Source of the DNA: Candidatus Muiribacterium halophilum
GTDB taxonomy: Bacteria; Muiribacteriota; Muiribacteriia; Muiribacteriales; Muiribacteriaceae
Assembly (NCBI GenBank): GCA_002869225.1
Contig: PKTG01000116.1
Coordinates: 1-43,076 of the forward strand
Length of the DNA: 43,076 nucleotides
Direction: 5' to 3'
Shown: positions 9,542 to 16,958 of the stretch, piece by piece
Numbering within the stretch: position 1 is the first letter of the stretch
How the letters are laid out: every line of letters starts with the position of its first letter
The notes under the pieces: generated by a model
Database searches by the model: none
The model's input: the letters and a program-made list of their open reading frames with translations, nothing else
Told to the model about the DNA's origin: nothing
Program-made: the position numbers and the translations under genes

Positions 9542-9688
9542 GTAAGTTTTTTCAACAACTAACCTCTCATTAAATACCGCAGGGTCAGTCTGAGCTTTTC
9601 CAGGTTTAAGTTTAGGATCAGCCACTCCCTGTGTTGCTAACTAGGACTCAACAGAGTCTGCTCCCTGTTTTTTATCATATTCACTAAC
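9542..9688 (-). pseudogene. Possible gene remnant in the 387-bp gap before the flagellar operon
   Basis: On the minus strand, 49 codons read as protein-like sequence, including GADSVES, one in-frame TAG at 9641-9643, then LATQGVADPKLKPGKAQTDP and AVFNERLVVEKTY before a stop at 9539-9541. There is no start codon and no ribosome binding site, and a stop lies just upstream. The GC content is higher than in the flanks. I do not recognise a family. A second frame of the same strand also looks partly open, and AACAGGGA words resemble the intergenic repeats elsewhere, so this may be low-complexity DNA rather than a decayed gene. The rest of the gap (9479-9538, 9689-9843) holds TTAGTAA-like short repeats and the promoters listed separately. 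Confidence 0.25.
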
Positions 9689-9709
9689 GCATTATTTTTA
9701 TATAAAAAT

Positions 9710-9737
9710 TAAAGTTCTACTTTAAGTTTATCGATAG
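9710..9737 (+). promoter_or_regulatory. Candidate flagellar (sigma28/FliA-type) promoter 1
   Basis: TAAAGTT at 9710-9716 is followed, 16 bases after TAAA, by ATCGATAG (9730-9737). This resembles the FliA consensus TAAA-N15-GCCGATAA with one extra base. It lies about 105 bases upstream of the flagellar operon. Confidence 0.35.
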
Positions 9738-9770
9738 AACTATAGAAGAGAAGCGGTAAAAAGAAAACAT

Positions 9771-9798
9771 TAAAACTTAAAGTCTCAGTTGCCGATGA
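9771..9798 (+). promoter_or_regulatory. Candidate flagellar (sigma28/FliA-type) promoter 2
   Basis: TAAA (9771-9774), 16 bases, then GCCGATGA (9791-9798), one mismatch from the FliA -10 element. It has the same N16 geometry as candidate 1 and lies 45 bases before the first gene of the flagellar operon. Confidence 0.45.
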
Positions 9799-9843
9799 AT
9801 GATATAGAAAAATAAAAATTTGCATTGAGAGAGGAGAGGGTTT

Positions 9844-10062
9844 ATGGCAATTTTTGATTATAAGGAAATCTTAAGACAGAAACTTTGTCAGGAACGATCA
9901 AAGAGCTATGAGATAAACACTCGTTTAAGTTCTTATCCTGTAGTATCAGAATATCTAAACTCATCAGAAGAGGAGCAGTATTTAATTTTTAATACCTCTA
10001 ATAATTATATTTTAAAAGTCAGTGATGGAAATAAGAAAGAAGAAGAGGAGATCATAAGATGA
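9844..10062 (+). CDS. Small protein of unknown function heading the flagellar operon
   Basis: A 72-aa soluble protein with no signal peptide or membrane segment. It is rich in Glu, Ser, Asn and Tyr and ends in a run of acidic residues. A strong GGAGAGGG ribosome site precedes the ATG. Its stop overlaps the flgF start (ATGA), so it is translated with the rod genes. I do not recognise a family. A chaperone-like or regulatory role in rod assembly is possible from position only. Confidence 0.7.
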   Translation: MAIFDYKEILRQKLCQERSKSYEINTRLSSYPVVSEYLNSSEEEQYLIFNTSNNYILKVSDGNKKEEEEIIR

Positions 10063-10910
10063 TAAGAGGAATATATACCTCTACTTCAGGGATGCTTTGT
10101 GAGCAGGCGAGACAGGATGTTATTGCCAATAATCTTGCAAACGTAGATACGACTGGCTTTAAAAAGGATATAGCAGTATTTAGAGACAAACCATCAATGC
10201 AGATGCACAGAATAGATGATAAAAGAAAGTTTTTTGGAAGAGAATTAGAGATCGATATGAGACCGTACATTGGAAAGCTCGGAACTGGAGCATCGGTAGA
10301 CGAGATACGGACAATACATACTCAGGGAAAACTGCAAAAGACCGATAATAATCTTGATTTTGCTATCGTTGGAGAAGGTATGTTTGCAGTAGATACCGAA
10401 GATGGTATCAGATATACAAGAGCGGGGAATTTCAAGGTGGGCACAAACGGTTATCTTGTAGATGCTGAAGGAAGAAATGTCATGGCTCTTAAAGAACCCG
10501 CTGTGATGAACGAAGGAAATATTCTTGTGGATTCCAAAGGGGAATTTGCTTTAAATGCTAGTTATGTTCCGGTGGGAGAAGCTGATAAAGTAGATGTCAA
10601 TGAGGCTGGACAGGTTTTTATAAATGGAAATCCAACACACAGACTTATGGTAGTAAAATTCGATAAACCAAAATATATGAGAAAGATTGGATATAATCTA
10701 TATGCAACAGATGATGACAGAGTAGGATATGGGCGTTTCAATGATAATACAAAAATAGAACAGGGAATGCTTGAAAAGTCCAATGTGAATATAGTTAGAG
10801 AGATGGTTAATATGATCACAGTCCATAGAGCTTATGAGACTAATCAAAGATGTATAACTTCTGAGGATAGTACTCTTGGAAGATTGATATCTCAGGTGGG
10901 AAGTAGATAA
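10059..10910 (+). CDS. flgF: Flagellar basal-body rod protein FlgF
   Basis: A 283-aa flagellar rod/hook-family protein. The N-terminal rod signature ANNLANVDTTGFKKD lies at about residues 24-38. The central region has NNLDFAIVGEGMFAV and IRYTRAGNFKVGTNGYLVD, as in FlgF/FlgG. The C-terminal domain ends EQGMLEKSNVNIVREMVNMI, then HRAYETNQ. It is more divergent than the next gene, which matches FlgG better, and the order flgF-flgG is standard, so FlgF is assigned. It is secreted by the flagellar export apparatus and forms the proximal/distal rod junction. AGAGGAG precedes the start. Confidence 0.9.
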   Translation: MIRGIYTSTSGMLCEQARQDVIANNLANVDTTGFKKDIAVFRDKPSMQMHRIDDKRKFFGRELEIDMRPYIGKLGTGASVDEIRTIHTQGKLQKTDNNLDFAIVGEGMFAVDTEDGIRYTRAGNFKVGTNGYLVDAEGRNVMALKEPAVMNEGNILVDSKGEFALNASYVPVGEADKVDVNEAGQVFINGNPTHRLMVVKFDKPKYMRKIGYNLYATDDDRVGYGRFNDNTKIEQGMLEKSNVNIVREMVNMITVHRAYETNQRCITSEDSTLGRLISQVGSR

Positions 10911-10917
10911 TAAATAA

Positions 10918-10985
10918 CGGTGAAACAGTGAACACGTAATGCGTGAAGCGTGAAGCGAAGAAACACGAAAAAGAACGAAGAAAAA
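10918..10985. repeat. Intergenic low-complexity repeat between flgF and flgG
   Basis: Short degenerate repeats built on GTGAAGC and CAGTGAAC words: CGTGAAGCGTGAAGCGAAG at 10941-10959, then CACGAAAAAGAACGAAG-like units. Related words occur again at 22697-22760. No ORF is present. It interrupts an otherwise tightly packed operon. Confidence 0.6.
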
Positions 10986-10987
10986 CG

Positions 10988-11009
10988 ATTATTCGAGGTG
11001 TCGAATAAT
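10988..11009 (+). other. Hairpin upstream of flgG
   Basis: ATTATTCGA (10988-10996) and TCGAATAAT (11001-11009) form a perfect 9-bp stem with a GGTG loop. No T-run follows, and the AAGGGGG ribosome site of flgG comes 10 bases later. It could be an mRNA processing or stability element. Confidence 0.45.
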
Positions 11010-11034
11010 AGGAATTTTAAGGGGGTAAAGTACT

Positions 11035-11820
11035 ATGATGCGATCACTTTACACAGCTGCAACGGGTATGGAGGCACAGGATCTTAATATAAGTGTTATC
11101 TCCAACAACCTTGCAAACGTTAACACAACAGGATTTAAAAAGAGTAGAGCTGAGTTTCAGGATCTTTTATATCAGACAATAAGAGAGGCCGGAACTCCAG
11201 TAGTACAGGGACAGGATGTACCAAACGGTATACAGACCGGTCATGGTGTAAGAGCTTCAGCAACACAGAAAATATTTACTCAGGGAGATTTCAGACAGAC
11301 TGATAATCCACTGGATCTTGTTATTGAAGGAGATGGGTTCTTCCAGATACAGATGCCTGATGGACAGCTTGGATATTCAAGAGATGGAGCTTTCAAGATC
11401 GATGCTGAAGGAAATGTTGTAAATTCAGATGGTTTTTATCTTGAACCTCAGATAACTATTCCAGAAGGAGCAGAAGGTGTAGCTATCGGTATTGATGGTA
11501 CTGTAGTCGCAACCGTAGGTGGAGAAGCTCAACAGCTTGGACAGATCACTATAGCAAGGTTTATTAACCCGGCAGGTTTGAAAAACATTGGTAGAAACTT
11601 GATGGTACAGACAACAGCTTCAGGTGCTCCAATAGGACCTGGTGTTCCTGGACTTGAAGGAAGAGGAACTATTCAGCAGGGATACATTGAGATGTCAAAT
11701 GTGTCTGTGGCGGATGAGATGGTTCAGATGATCGTTGCGCAGAGAGCTTATGAAGTAAATTCAAAAGCTATAAGCACTTCTGATCAGATGCTTGGAATCG
11801 CATCAAGTCTTAAACGATAA
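11035..11820 (+). CDS. flgG: Flagellar distal rod protein FlgG
   Basis: A 261-aa protein with textbook FlgG features: SNNLANVNTTGFKKSRAEFQ then DLLYQTIREAG at the N-terminus, VRASATQKIFTQGDFRQTDN, DLVIEGDGFFQIQMPDG, and a C-terminal GYIEMSNVSVADEMVQMI, then QRAYEVNSKAI. Length matches the family (about 260). It forms the distal rod that crosses the P and L rings encoded downstream. Two in-frame ATGs (11035, 11038) follow AAGGGGG; either could be used. Confidence 0.96.
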   Translation: MMRSLYTAATGMEAQDLNISVISNNLANVNTTGFKKSRAEFQDLLYQTIREAGTPVVQGQDVPNGIQTGHGVRASATQKIFTQGDFRQTDNPLDLVIEGDGFFQIQMPDGQLGYSRDGAFKIDAEGNVVNSDGFYLEPQITIPEGAEGVAIGIDGTVVATVGGEAQQLGQITIARFINPAGLKNIGRNLMVQTTASGAPIGPGVPGLEGRGTIQQGYIEMSNVSVADEMVQMIVAQRAYEVNSKAISTSDQMLGIASSLKR

Positions 11821-11836
11821 TAGGAGTTAATTAATT

Positions 11837-12712
11837 TTGAATTATAAAAGATACATCGTAATTTTTCTGATCGCATTCAGTTTAATTGGATATACAATAG
11901 AATTTAAAGAAAATATAATAGTAAAAGGTAAAGACATCACCCTGGGAGACCTTCTAGAAGGAATTCCGGGTGATGTTGCTAAAAGAAGAGTATCAGACAC
12001 TGCACTTCCTGGAAAAGTAAAAAAGATCAGTGTGAGTTATGTAAATCAACTTCTTTTAAGAAGTAATATTTCAGCTGTTGATTATTCGGCTGATTTTCTA
12101 GATGTAAAGACCTACTCTCATGAAGTACCTGCATCAGAGATAACAAAATATATGAGAGAAAAATTCGCGATGTCTTATCCTGTTTTAATTGGCTATAAAA
12201 AAACATCTGTACCGGATGATAATTATATATTTAAAATGGAACGTCTTGGAAAGACTCGTATGATAGTTCAGATAGTCAACAGAGATCAGTTGTATAAGAA
12301 GATCATCGTAAGATACAAAGAGACAACCAAATGCAGAGTTCTGGTTAGCAAGCGTAATATTGCAGTTGGCGATGATCTATCTGAAAAGGATTTTTCATTT
12401 ATGGATATGTTGGTTCCTGATGATATTGGTGAACTTGTAACATCCCTGGATGATATAAAACATTGTAAAGCGGCTGAAGATATTTCTTATGGAAATATTT
12501 TATTAAGGTCGATGCTCAACTATGCCGATATTGTAACTAGTGGTAGTGTGATCGAGGCTATACATGAAGGAAACGGATTTACAATCAATATGAAAGTCCG
12601 TGCTATGGAATCAGGGAAAATAAATGAAATAATAAGAGTGAAGACCCTGAATGATCACAGACAATATACCGGGAGGGTAGTTGATGAAAACAAGGTTAGT
12701 CTTATTTTTTAG
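11837..12712 (+). CDS. flgA: Flagellar P-ring assembly chaperone FlgA
   Basis: A 291-aa exported protein with an N-terminal signal (about 1-20), a first beta-rich domain, then an SAF-type domain near residues 170-240 containing VLVSKRNIAVGDDLSEKDF and AEDISYGNILLRSML. The C-terminal segment has SGKINEIIRVKT and then the YTGRV motif typical of FlgA. It starts at TTG (11837), 10 bases after AGGAG. The end overlaps flgH by 29 nt. FlgA chaperones FlgI during P-ring assembly in the periplasm. The gene stops with TAG exactly where family members end. Confidence 0.9.
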   Translation: MNYKRYIVIFLIAFSLIGYTIEFKENIIVKGKDITLGDLLEGIPGDVAKRRVSDTALPGKVKKISVSYVNQLLLRSNISAVDYSADFLDVKTYSHEVPASEITKYMREKFAMSYPVLIGYKKTSVPDDNYIFKMERLGKTRMIVQIVNRDQLYKKIIVRYKETTKCRVLVSKRNIAVGDDLSEKDFSFMDMLVPDDIGELVTSLDDIKHCKAAEDISYGNILLRSMLNYADIVTSGSVIEAIHEGNGFTINMKVRAMESGKINEIIRVKTLNDHRQYTGRVVDENKVSLIF

Positions 12713-13253
12713 TATTATTATCTCAATATCCTGTTTTGCAGGATCACTTTGGGCAAAGTCCAATCAAACATCACTTTATACAGAAGAAAAGGCTCATAAG
12801 ATAGGTGATATTCTTACGGTTATCATCTCTGAAAGTGCCAGTGCTTCTCAAACTGCCAGTAAGGATACTTCAAAAGAATTCTCAGCTGATATGACAGCCG
12901 GTACAGGTTTTTTAAGGAAGATAAGTGGTGGTACAGCTGGTAGCGCTAAAGGTTTTAGTGGAAGTGGAAGTACAGTAGCTCAAAATCAGGTGAATGCTAC
13001 TATATCTGTAAAGGTCATGGAAGTACTTCCAAATAAAAATCTTGTTGTAGAAGGACAGAGATTTATAAATGTCAATAATGATATTCAGCAAATAACTTTA
13101 ACCGGAGAAGTGAGACCAAGAGATATTACATCAAGTAATACTATTGATTAAAAACTTCTAGCTGATGCAAAGATAAACTATAAAGGTCAGGGTGACGTTG
13201 CAAGATCACAGAGACCGAATCTGTTTCAGAGAATAATAGGTTTTATTTTTTAA
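12684..13253 (+). CDS. flgH: Flagellar L-ring protein FlgH, interrupted by one in-frame TAA
   Basis: FlgH forms the outer-membrane L ring. The first 155 codons give a signal with a possible lipobox (ISISC), then the family segments KIGDILTVIISESASASQTA and NLVVEGQRFINVNNDIQQIT, then LTGEVRPRDI and NTI. A TAA at 13149-13151 follows. The same frame continues for 33 codons with LADAKINYKGQG and then LFQRIIGFIF, the normal FlgH C-terminus, ending TAA at 13251. The stop sits where relatives have Ser or a similar residue in the stretch before ADA. I prefer ATG 12684 (six bases after GGGAGGG) to a TTG at 12681. Whether this is a real nonsense mutation, a base error or readthrough is undecided. Confidence 0.88.
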
Positions 13254-13267
13254 GAGAGGGTGAGAAG

Positions 13268-14287
13268 ATGAAAAAGATAATTTTAATATTGATAAGTCTA
13301 GTCCTTACGGTAAATGTTTTTAGTGCACAATTTTCTGTCAAACTAAAAGATATAGCGAGATTTGGTAAGGATAACAGGGATAATCAGATAATAGGATATG
13401 GACTAGTTGGTGGTCTTGAAGGAACAGGTGATAAAAATCAGTTATCAATAAATTCAGCGATCAATTTTCTGAATAATTTTGGTATTGTTACCAATTCAAC
13501 TGATTTTACATCTAAAAATATTGCTGCGGTTGTTATAACAGCAACTTTACCTGCTTTTGCAAGAAGTGGTGATAAGATAGATGTCACTGTTTCGTCAATA
13601 GGAGATGCTAAAGATCTTCAGGGTGGTGTTCTTTTTCAGACACCTCTTGTGGGGCCAGATAAAAAAGTCTATGCTCTTGCAGCTGGTCCAATATCAATTG
13701 GCGGATTCAATGCTGGTTTGGGCGGTGGCGGTTCTCAGAAAAATCATGTAACGGTTGCCAGGATCCCAAATGGTGCAACAGTTGAACAGGAAGTCAAGAC
13801 TGAGTTTATTGTTGATGATAAACTTGAGATAGTACTAAAGGATAAAGATTTTAATATGGCTGAAAAAGTAAAGAAAGTTATCGAGGAGAAATATGGAAGA
13901 AATAGAGCGATAGCAAAAGATGCCGGTCTTGTTGAAGTTGATGTACCATTTTCTTTTAGAGAAGACCCAATATCCTTTATTGCAAAACTTGAAAATCTTG
14001 AGATAGTACCGGAATCTAAGGCTAAGATCGTTATAAACGAAAAGACCGGTTCTGTTGTAATAAGTGAAAGTGTAAGAATATCACCTGTTGCTATATCACA
14101 CGGTGAACTAAGCATCACTGTAAATGGTCAGGGTGACCAGGGTGTGGTAGAATTAGAAAATGGTAATACATTAAAAGAGATAGTTGATTCTTTAAATGCA
14201 ATGGGAGCTGGTCCAAGAGACCTAATTGCAATATTACAACTTATGAAGGAAGCTGGAGCTATTCACGCAGATCTTCAGATTATCTGA
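13268..14287 (+). CDS. flgI: Flagellar P-ring protein FlgI
   Basis: A 339-aa periplasmic protein with a signal peptide (about 1-19, VFSA-Q). It carries the conserved FlgI start RLKDIARF-like (VKLKDIARFGKDNRDNQIIG), YGLVGGLEGTGDK, ITATLPAFARSGDKIDVTVS and GPISIGGFN. The C-terminus is LNAMGAGPRDLIAILQLMKE and then AGAIHADLQII, a near-perfect family ending. Length is slightly below the usual 345-370. GAGAGGGTGAG precedes the ATG. It assembles around the rod in the peptidoglycan layer with FlgA's help. The stop overlaps the next start (TGATG). Confidence 0.96.
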   Translation: MKKIILILISLVLTVNVFSAQFSVKLKDIARFGKDNRDNQIIGYGLVGGLEGTGDKNQLSINSAINFLNNFGIVTNSTDFTSKNIAAVVITATLPAFARSGDKIDVTVSSIGDAKDLQGGVLFQTPLVGPDKKVYALAAGPISIGGFNAGLGGGGSQKNHVTVARIPNGATVEQEVKTEFIVDDKLEIVLKDKDFNMAEKVKKVIEEKYGRNRAIAKDAGLVEVDVPFSFREDPISFIAKLENLEIVPESKAKIVINEKTGSVVISESVRISPVAISHGELSITVNGQGDQGVVELENGNTLKEIVDSLNAMGAGPRDLIAILQLMKEAGAIHADLQII

Positions 14288-15171
14288 TGCCTTATTTTTT
14301 TTGTATCATTACAATTTTTTTCTTTTCTACAATTGAACTTGTAGGTAAGTTGCTTGGAAACAGTATAGATCCTCTTACATATACATCCTATAGATTTTTT
14401 ATTGGTGCAATCTTTATTTTACCTTTTTCATTAAAATATTTTAGAAAAGAAAAGACAGACTTAAAAGGCTTTCTTAGCATGGGTTGGCCTGGAATAATAG
14501 TAGTAGCGGTAGCTATGTATTTACTTCAACTCTCTGTTTTTTATGGTAAAGCATTGACGGCTGGAGTGATCGTATCTTCAAATCCAGTATTCGTTCCTGT
14601 ATTTTCCTTTCTGATACTTAGAGAAAAAAGTGGTCTTATTAAAATACTTTCAATTTTTATTTCTATTATAGGATTAGTACTTATAATGGGAAAAAAAGTC
14701 TTTGAAATAAGTAGTATGGATGATCCTATAAAAGCTATATTATTTGCTGTTGGAGCCTCTCTTTCTTTTGCTCTATACACAGTTCTTTCAAAAAAATATA
14801 TAAAAGAATATGATAAGTATAGATTTACAGTAATATCCTTTTTTACAGGTGCTTTTGTATTAGGTTTAATTGGTTTTTTAACTGGAAAGAGAATGTTATT
14901 TGATGTTGAAGTAAGACCTCTATTGATACTTTTATATTCAGGTGTTTTTATTACAGGTATTGCTTATCTTCTTTATTTTAAAGCTCTGGAGAAGATAAAG
15001 GCTATAAATGCATCAATGTTTTTTTTCCTAAAACCTGTTTTTGTTTTATTTTTTTCAACAGTGTTACTTGGTGAAAAAATAAATATGATGGAGATAACCG
15101 GAGTTTTTCTAATTCTAATATCTTTAATAGTAAGTTCAGAAAGAATATTTTATGGTTTAAAAAAATTCTAA
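14287..15171 (+). CDS. EamA/DMT-family membrane transporter
   Basis: A 294-aa protein with ten hydrophobic segments arranged as two EamA repeats of five helices. The first half has SNPVFVPVFSFLILREK and the second half MFFFLKPVFVLFFSTVLLGE, the typical paired motif. Drug/metabolite transporters of this type usually export amino acids or small metabolites. It overlaps the flgI stop by one base (TGATG), so it is probably translationally coupled, although no flagellar role is known for the family. The substrate is unknown. Confidence 0.85.
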   Translation: MPYFFCIITIFFFSTIELVGKLLGNSIDPLTYTSYRFFIGAIFILPFSLKYFRKEKTDLKGFLSMGWPGIIVVAVAMYLLQLSVFYGKALTAGVIVSSNPVFVPVFSFLILREKSGLIKILSIFISIIGLVLIMGKKVFEISSMDDPIKAILFAVGASLSFALYTVLSKKYIKEYDKYRFTVISFFTGAFVLGLIGFLTGKRMLFDVEVRPLLILLYSGVFITGIAYLLYFKALEKIKAINASMFFFLKPVFVLFFSTVLLGEKINMMEITGVFLILISLIVSSERIFYGLKKF

Positions 15172-15274
15172 AAAGCCGCTCTGTTAAGCCAATAAAATAA
15201 AGATAAAATTTTCATTTACACCCTCAAATCCATTGACTATAAGAACATTTAAAAAAATATTTTAAAAAAAAAGC

Positions 15275-15303
15275 TTGATTATATCAAAAAAAAAGTTTAG
15301 GAT
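15275..15303 (+). promoter_or_regulatory. Candidate promoter of the HU gene
   Basis: TTGATT (15275-15280), a 17-base spacer and TAGGAT (15298-15303) lie 31 bases before the ATG. The -10 matches four of six consensus bases. A-tracts at 15251-15271 upstream could act as an UP element. Confidence 0.4.
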
Positions 15304-15333
15304 AGTATATGTTAACATCTTAAGGAGGGGAAC

Positions 15334-15615
15334 ATGAATAAAACTGAACTTGTAAAAGCGGTAGCAAAAAAAACAAATCTTTCACAGAACAACACTAGCA
15401 AGGTTGTAAACGCATTTATCGATGTTGTAACTGCAAACCTTAAAAAAGGTAAAAAGATCAACCTTATGGGCTTTGGATCATTTGAAAAAGTAAAAAGAGC
15501 TGCTAGAGTTGGAAGAAATCCACAGACTGGTAAAGAAATCAAAATCAAAGCTAGTAATGTACCAAAATTCAGAGCTTCAAAAAATCTTAAAGACACAGTA
15601 AAAAAAGCAAAATAA
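15334..15615 (+). CDS. hup: HU-family DNA-binding protein
   Basis: A canonical 93-aa HU/IHF-family protein: N-terminal helices (MNKTELVKAVAKKTNLSQ), GFGSFEKVKRAARVGRNPQT at the start of the beta-arm with the RNPQTG tip, and the C-terminal VPKFRASKNLKD. It acts as a dimer to bend and compact nucleoid DNA. The AAGGAGGGG site nine bases upstream is very strong and codon use is restrained, consistent with high expression. It has its own promoter and a strong terminator, so it is monocistronic. Its natural TAA followed by a terminator shows that TAA is a normal stop in this genome. Confidence 0.96.
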   Translation: MNKTELVKAVAKKTNLSQNNTSKVVNAFIDVVTANLKKGKKINLMGFGSFEKVKRAARVGRNPQTGKEIKIKASNVPKFRASKNLKDTVKKAK

Positions 15616-15635
15616 TCTTTAATTAAAAATAATTT

Positions 15636-15663
15636 AAAAGCCTGCTTTATGCGGGCTTTTTTT
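15636..15663. terminator. Bidirectional intrinsic terminator between HU and moeA
   Basis: AAAAGCCTGC (15636-15645) and GCGGGCTTTT (15651-15660) form a 10-bp stem with one wobble and a TTTAT loop, followed by more T. On the minus strand the same stem is followed by a T-rich tract, so it can end both convergent genes. Confidence 0.92.
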
Positions 15664-15665
15664 AT

Positions 15666-16856
15666 TTAAAGACGATATAATTTAATATATTCTAACAAAT
15701 CACCTTTTTTTATACTATTGCTTTCGACTTTTATAAGACAATTTGCTTTTGATAGTTCAAAAAGCATATTTGACTGTTGATCCTTACCTGCAAGTTCTAA
15801 AATAGTTCCGGAATCAGAGTCTTTGAGTATTCCTCTGACAAATTCTATTCGATCGTCTTTGGATTTCCAATCAAAAAGAGCTTTTCCTTTTCTTAGTTCT
15901 TTAAAACAGAGATCTTTTCCCATAATATATTCTATTGTACCTCTTAGGAATAGTTCAAAACATACTGTTGATGAGACTGGATTTCCAGGTAAGGTAAAAA
16001 TATATTTTTCGTTTTTTTTAAAAAATCCAAACGGTCTTCCAGGTTTTAACTTTAATTTCCAGAATAATCTTTCACATTTGAGTTCTTTAAGAGCTGGTCT
16101 TATAAAATCATAATCCCCCATAGATACTCCACCAATCGTTAAGACAATATCATATTCAAGAGCTTTTTTTATTGTTAATATAGTTTTTTCAAGTGTATCT
16201 TTGCATCTATACAAATATATATTTTCTATTCCCATACTCTTTACAAGCGCTTTTACCGTGTATGAGTTGGAGTCATATACCTCATGACTTTTTATTTTTA
16301 CACCAGGTTCTTTTAATTCATTTCCGGTTGAAACTATAGCAATAGAAGGTCTTTTAAATACTTTTATCTTATTGACTCCTGAGGAGATAAGTAGATTTAG
16401 ATTATATGGGTCAATATAGTTTCCTTTTTTGAGTACAATATCTCCTTTTTTAATATCTTCACCTTTTTTTCTGATATTTCTTTTTTTTTCTATTTTTTTG
16501 TTAATTATCAGTTTGTTTTCAACAAGTTCAACTATTTCTTTTTCTGCAACCGTGTTTAGATTATTAGGGACTACACCACCGGTATAAATTCTGTATGCTT
16601 TAGAGGAATCTGTCTCAGTTTTTGGGTCTCCAGCTTTAATTTCTTTTTTTTCAAAATCGATCGTATTTTTTTCAAGAGCATCAATGTTGAAAACCCAACC
16701 GTCCATTGCTGAATTGTCGAGTTGTGGAAGATCAATGTTTGAATGGCAGTCTTCAGCGGCTATTCTTCCTAAAGAATCAGTTATATTAATGATCTCGGTA
16801 ATATTTCTTTTGATGTTTGAACGTATAATTGATAAAGCTTCATAAATTGATATCAT
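15666..16856 (-). CDS. moeA: Molybdopterin molybdenumtransferase MoeA
   Basis: A 396-aa protein of standard MoeA length. Motifs in order: LPQLDNSAMDGW near residue 45, AGDP, RIYTGGVVP, SIAIVSTGNEL at about 175, TIGGVSMGDYDFIRPAL at about 240 (MoaB/Mog-like fold) and TLPGNPVSSTVCFELF at about 290, then a C-terminal beta domain. It inserts molybdate into adenylated molybdopterin to make Moco. No other Moco gene is in the window. The start has no obvious Shine-Dalgarno (AGTAGTAAACT upstream), so the leader may be very short. Confidence 0.95.
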   Translation of the reverse strand: MISIYEALSIIRSNIKRNITEIINITDSLGRIAAEDCHSNIDLPQLDNSAMDGWVFNIDALEKNTIDFEKKEIKAGDPKTETDSSKAYRIYTGGVVPNNLNTVAEKEIVELVENKLIINKKIEKKRNIRKKGEDIKKGDIVLKKGNYIDPYNLNLLISSGVNKIKVFKRPSIAIVSTGNELKEPGVKIKSHEVYDSNSYTVKALVKSMGIENIYLYRCKDTLEKTILTIKKALEYDIVLTIGGVSMGDYDFIRPALKELKCERLFWKLKLKPGRPFGFFKKNEKYIFTLPGNPVSSTVCFELFLRGTIEYIMGKDLCFKELRKGKALFDWKSKDDRIEFVRGILKDSDSGTILELAGKDQQSNMLFELSKANCLIKVESNSIKKGDLLEYIKLYRL

Positions 16857-16871
16857 AGTTTACTACTGTGC

Positions 16872-16900
16872 TTGACTATAATCGATAAGGTTTGTAATAT
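16872..16900 (+). promoter_or_regulatory. Sigma70-type promoter of the TPR lipoprotein operon
   Basis: TTGACT (16872-16877), exactly 17 bases, TAATAT (16895-16900), 58 bases before the ATG. The identical -35, spacer length and -10 recur before tRNA-Pro and before the GT2 gene at 40820. Confidence 0.7.
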
Positions 16901-16958
16901 TTATAGGTACGATTTATATAATTATAAAACAGACTAAATCAATAATAAAGGAATAATA

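Noticed and set aside
9457-9843. Insertion sequence or transposon remnant
   Set aside because: No terminal inverted repeats, target duplications or transposase motifs could be seen; only short TTAGTAA-like repeats and a weak coding remnant.
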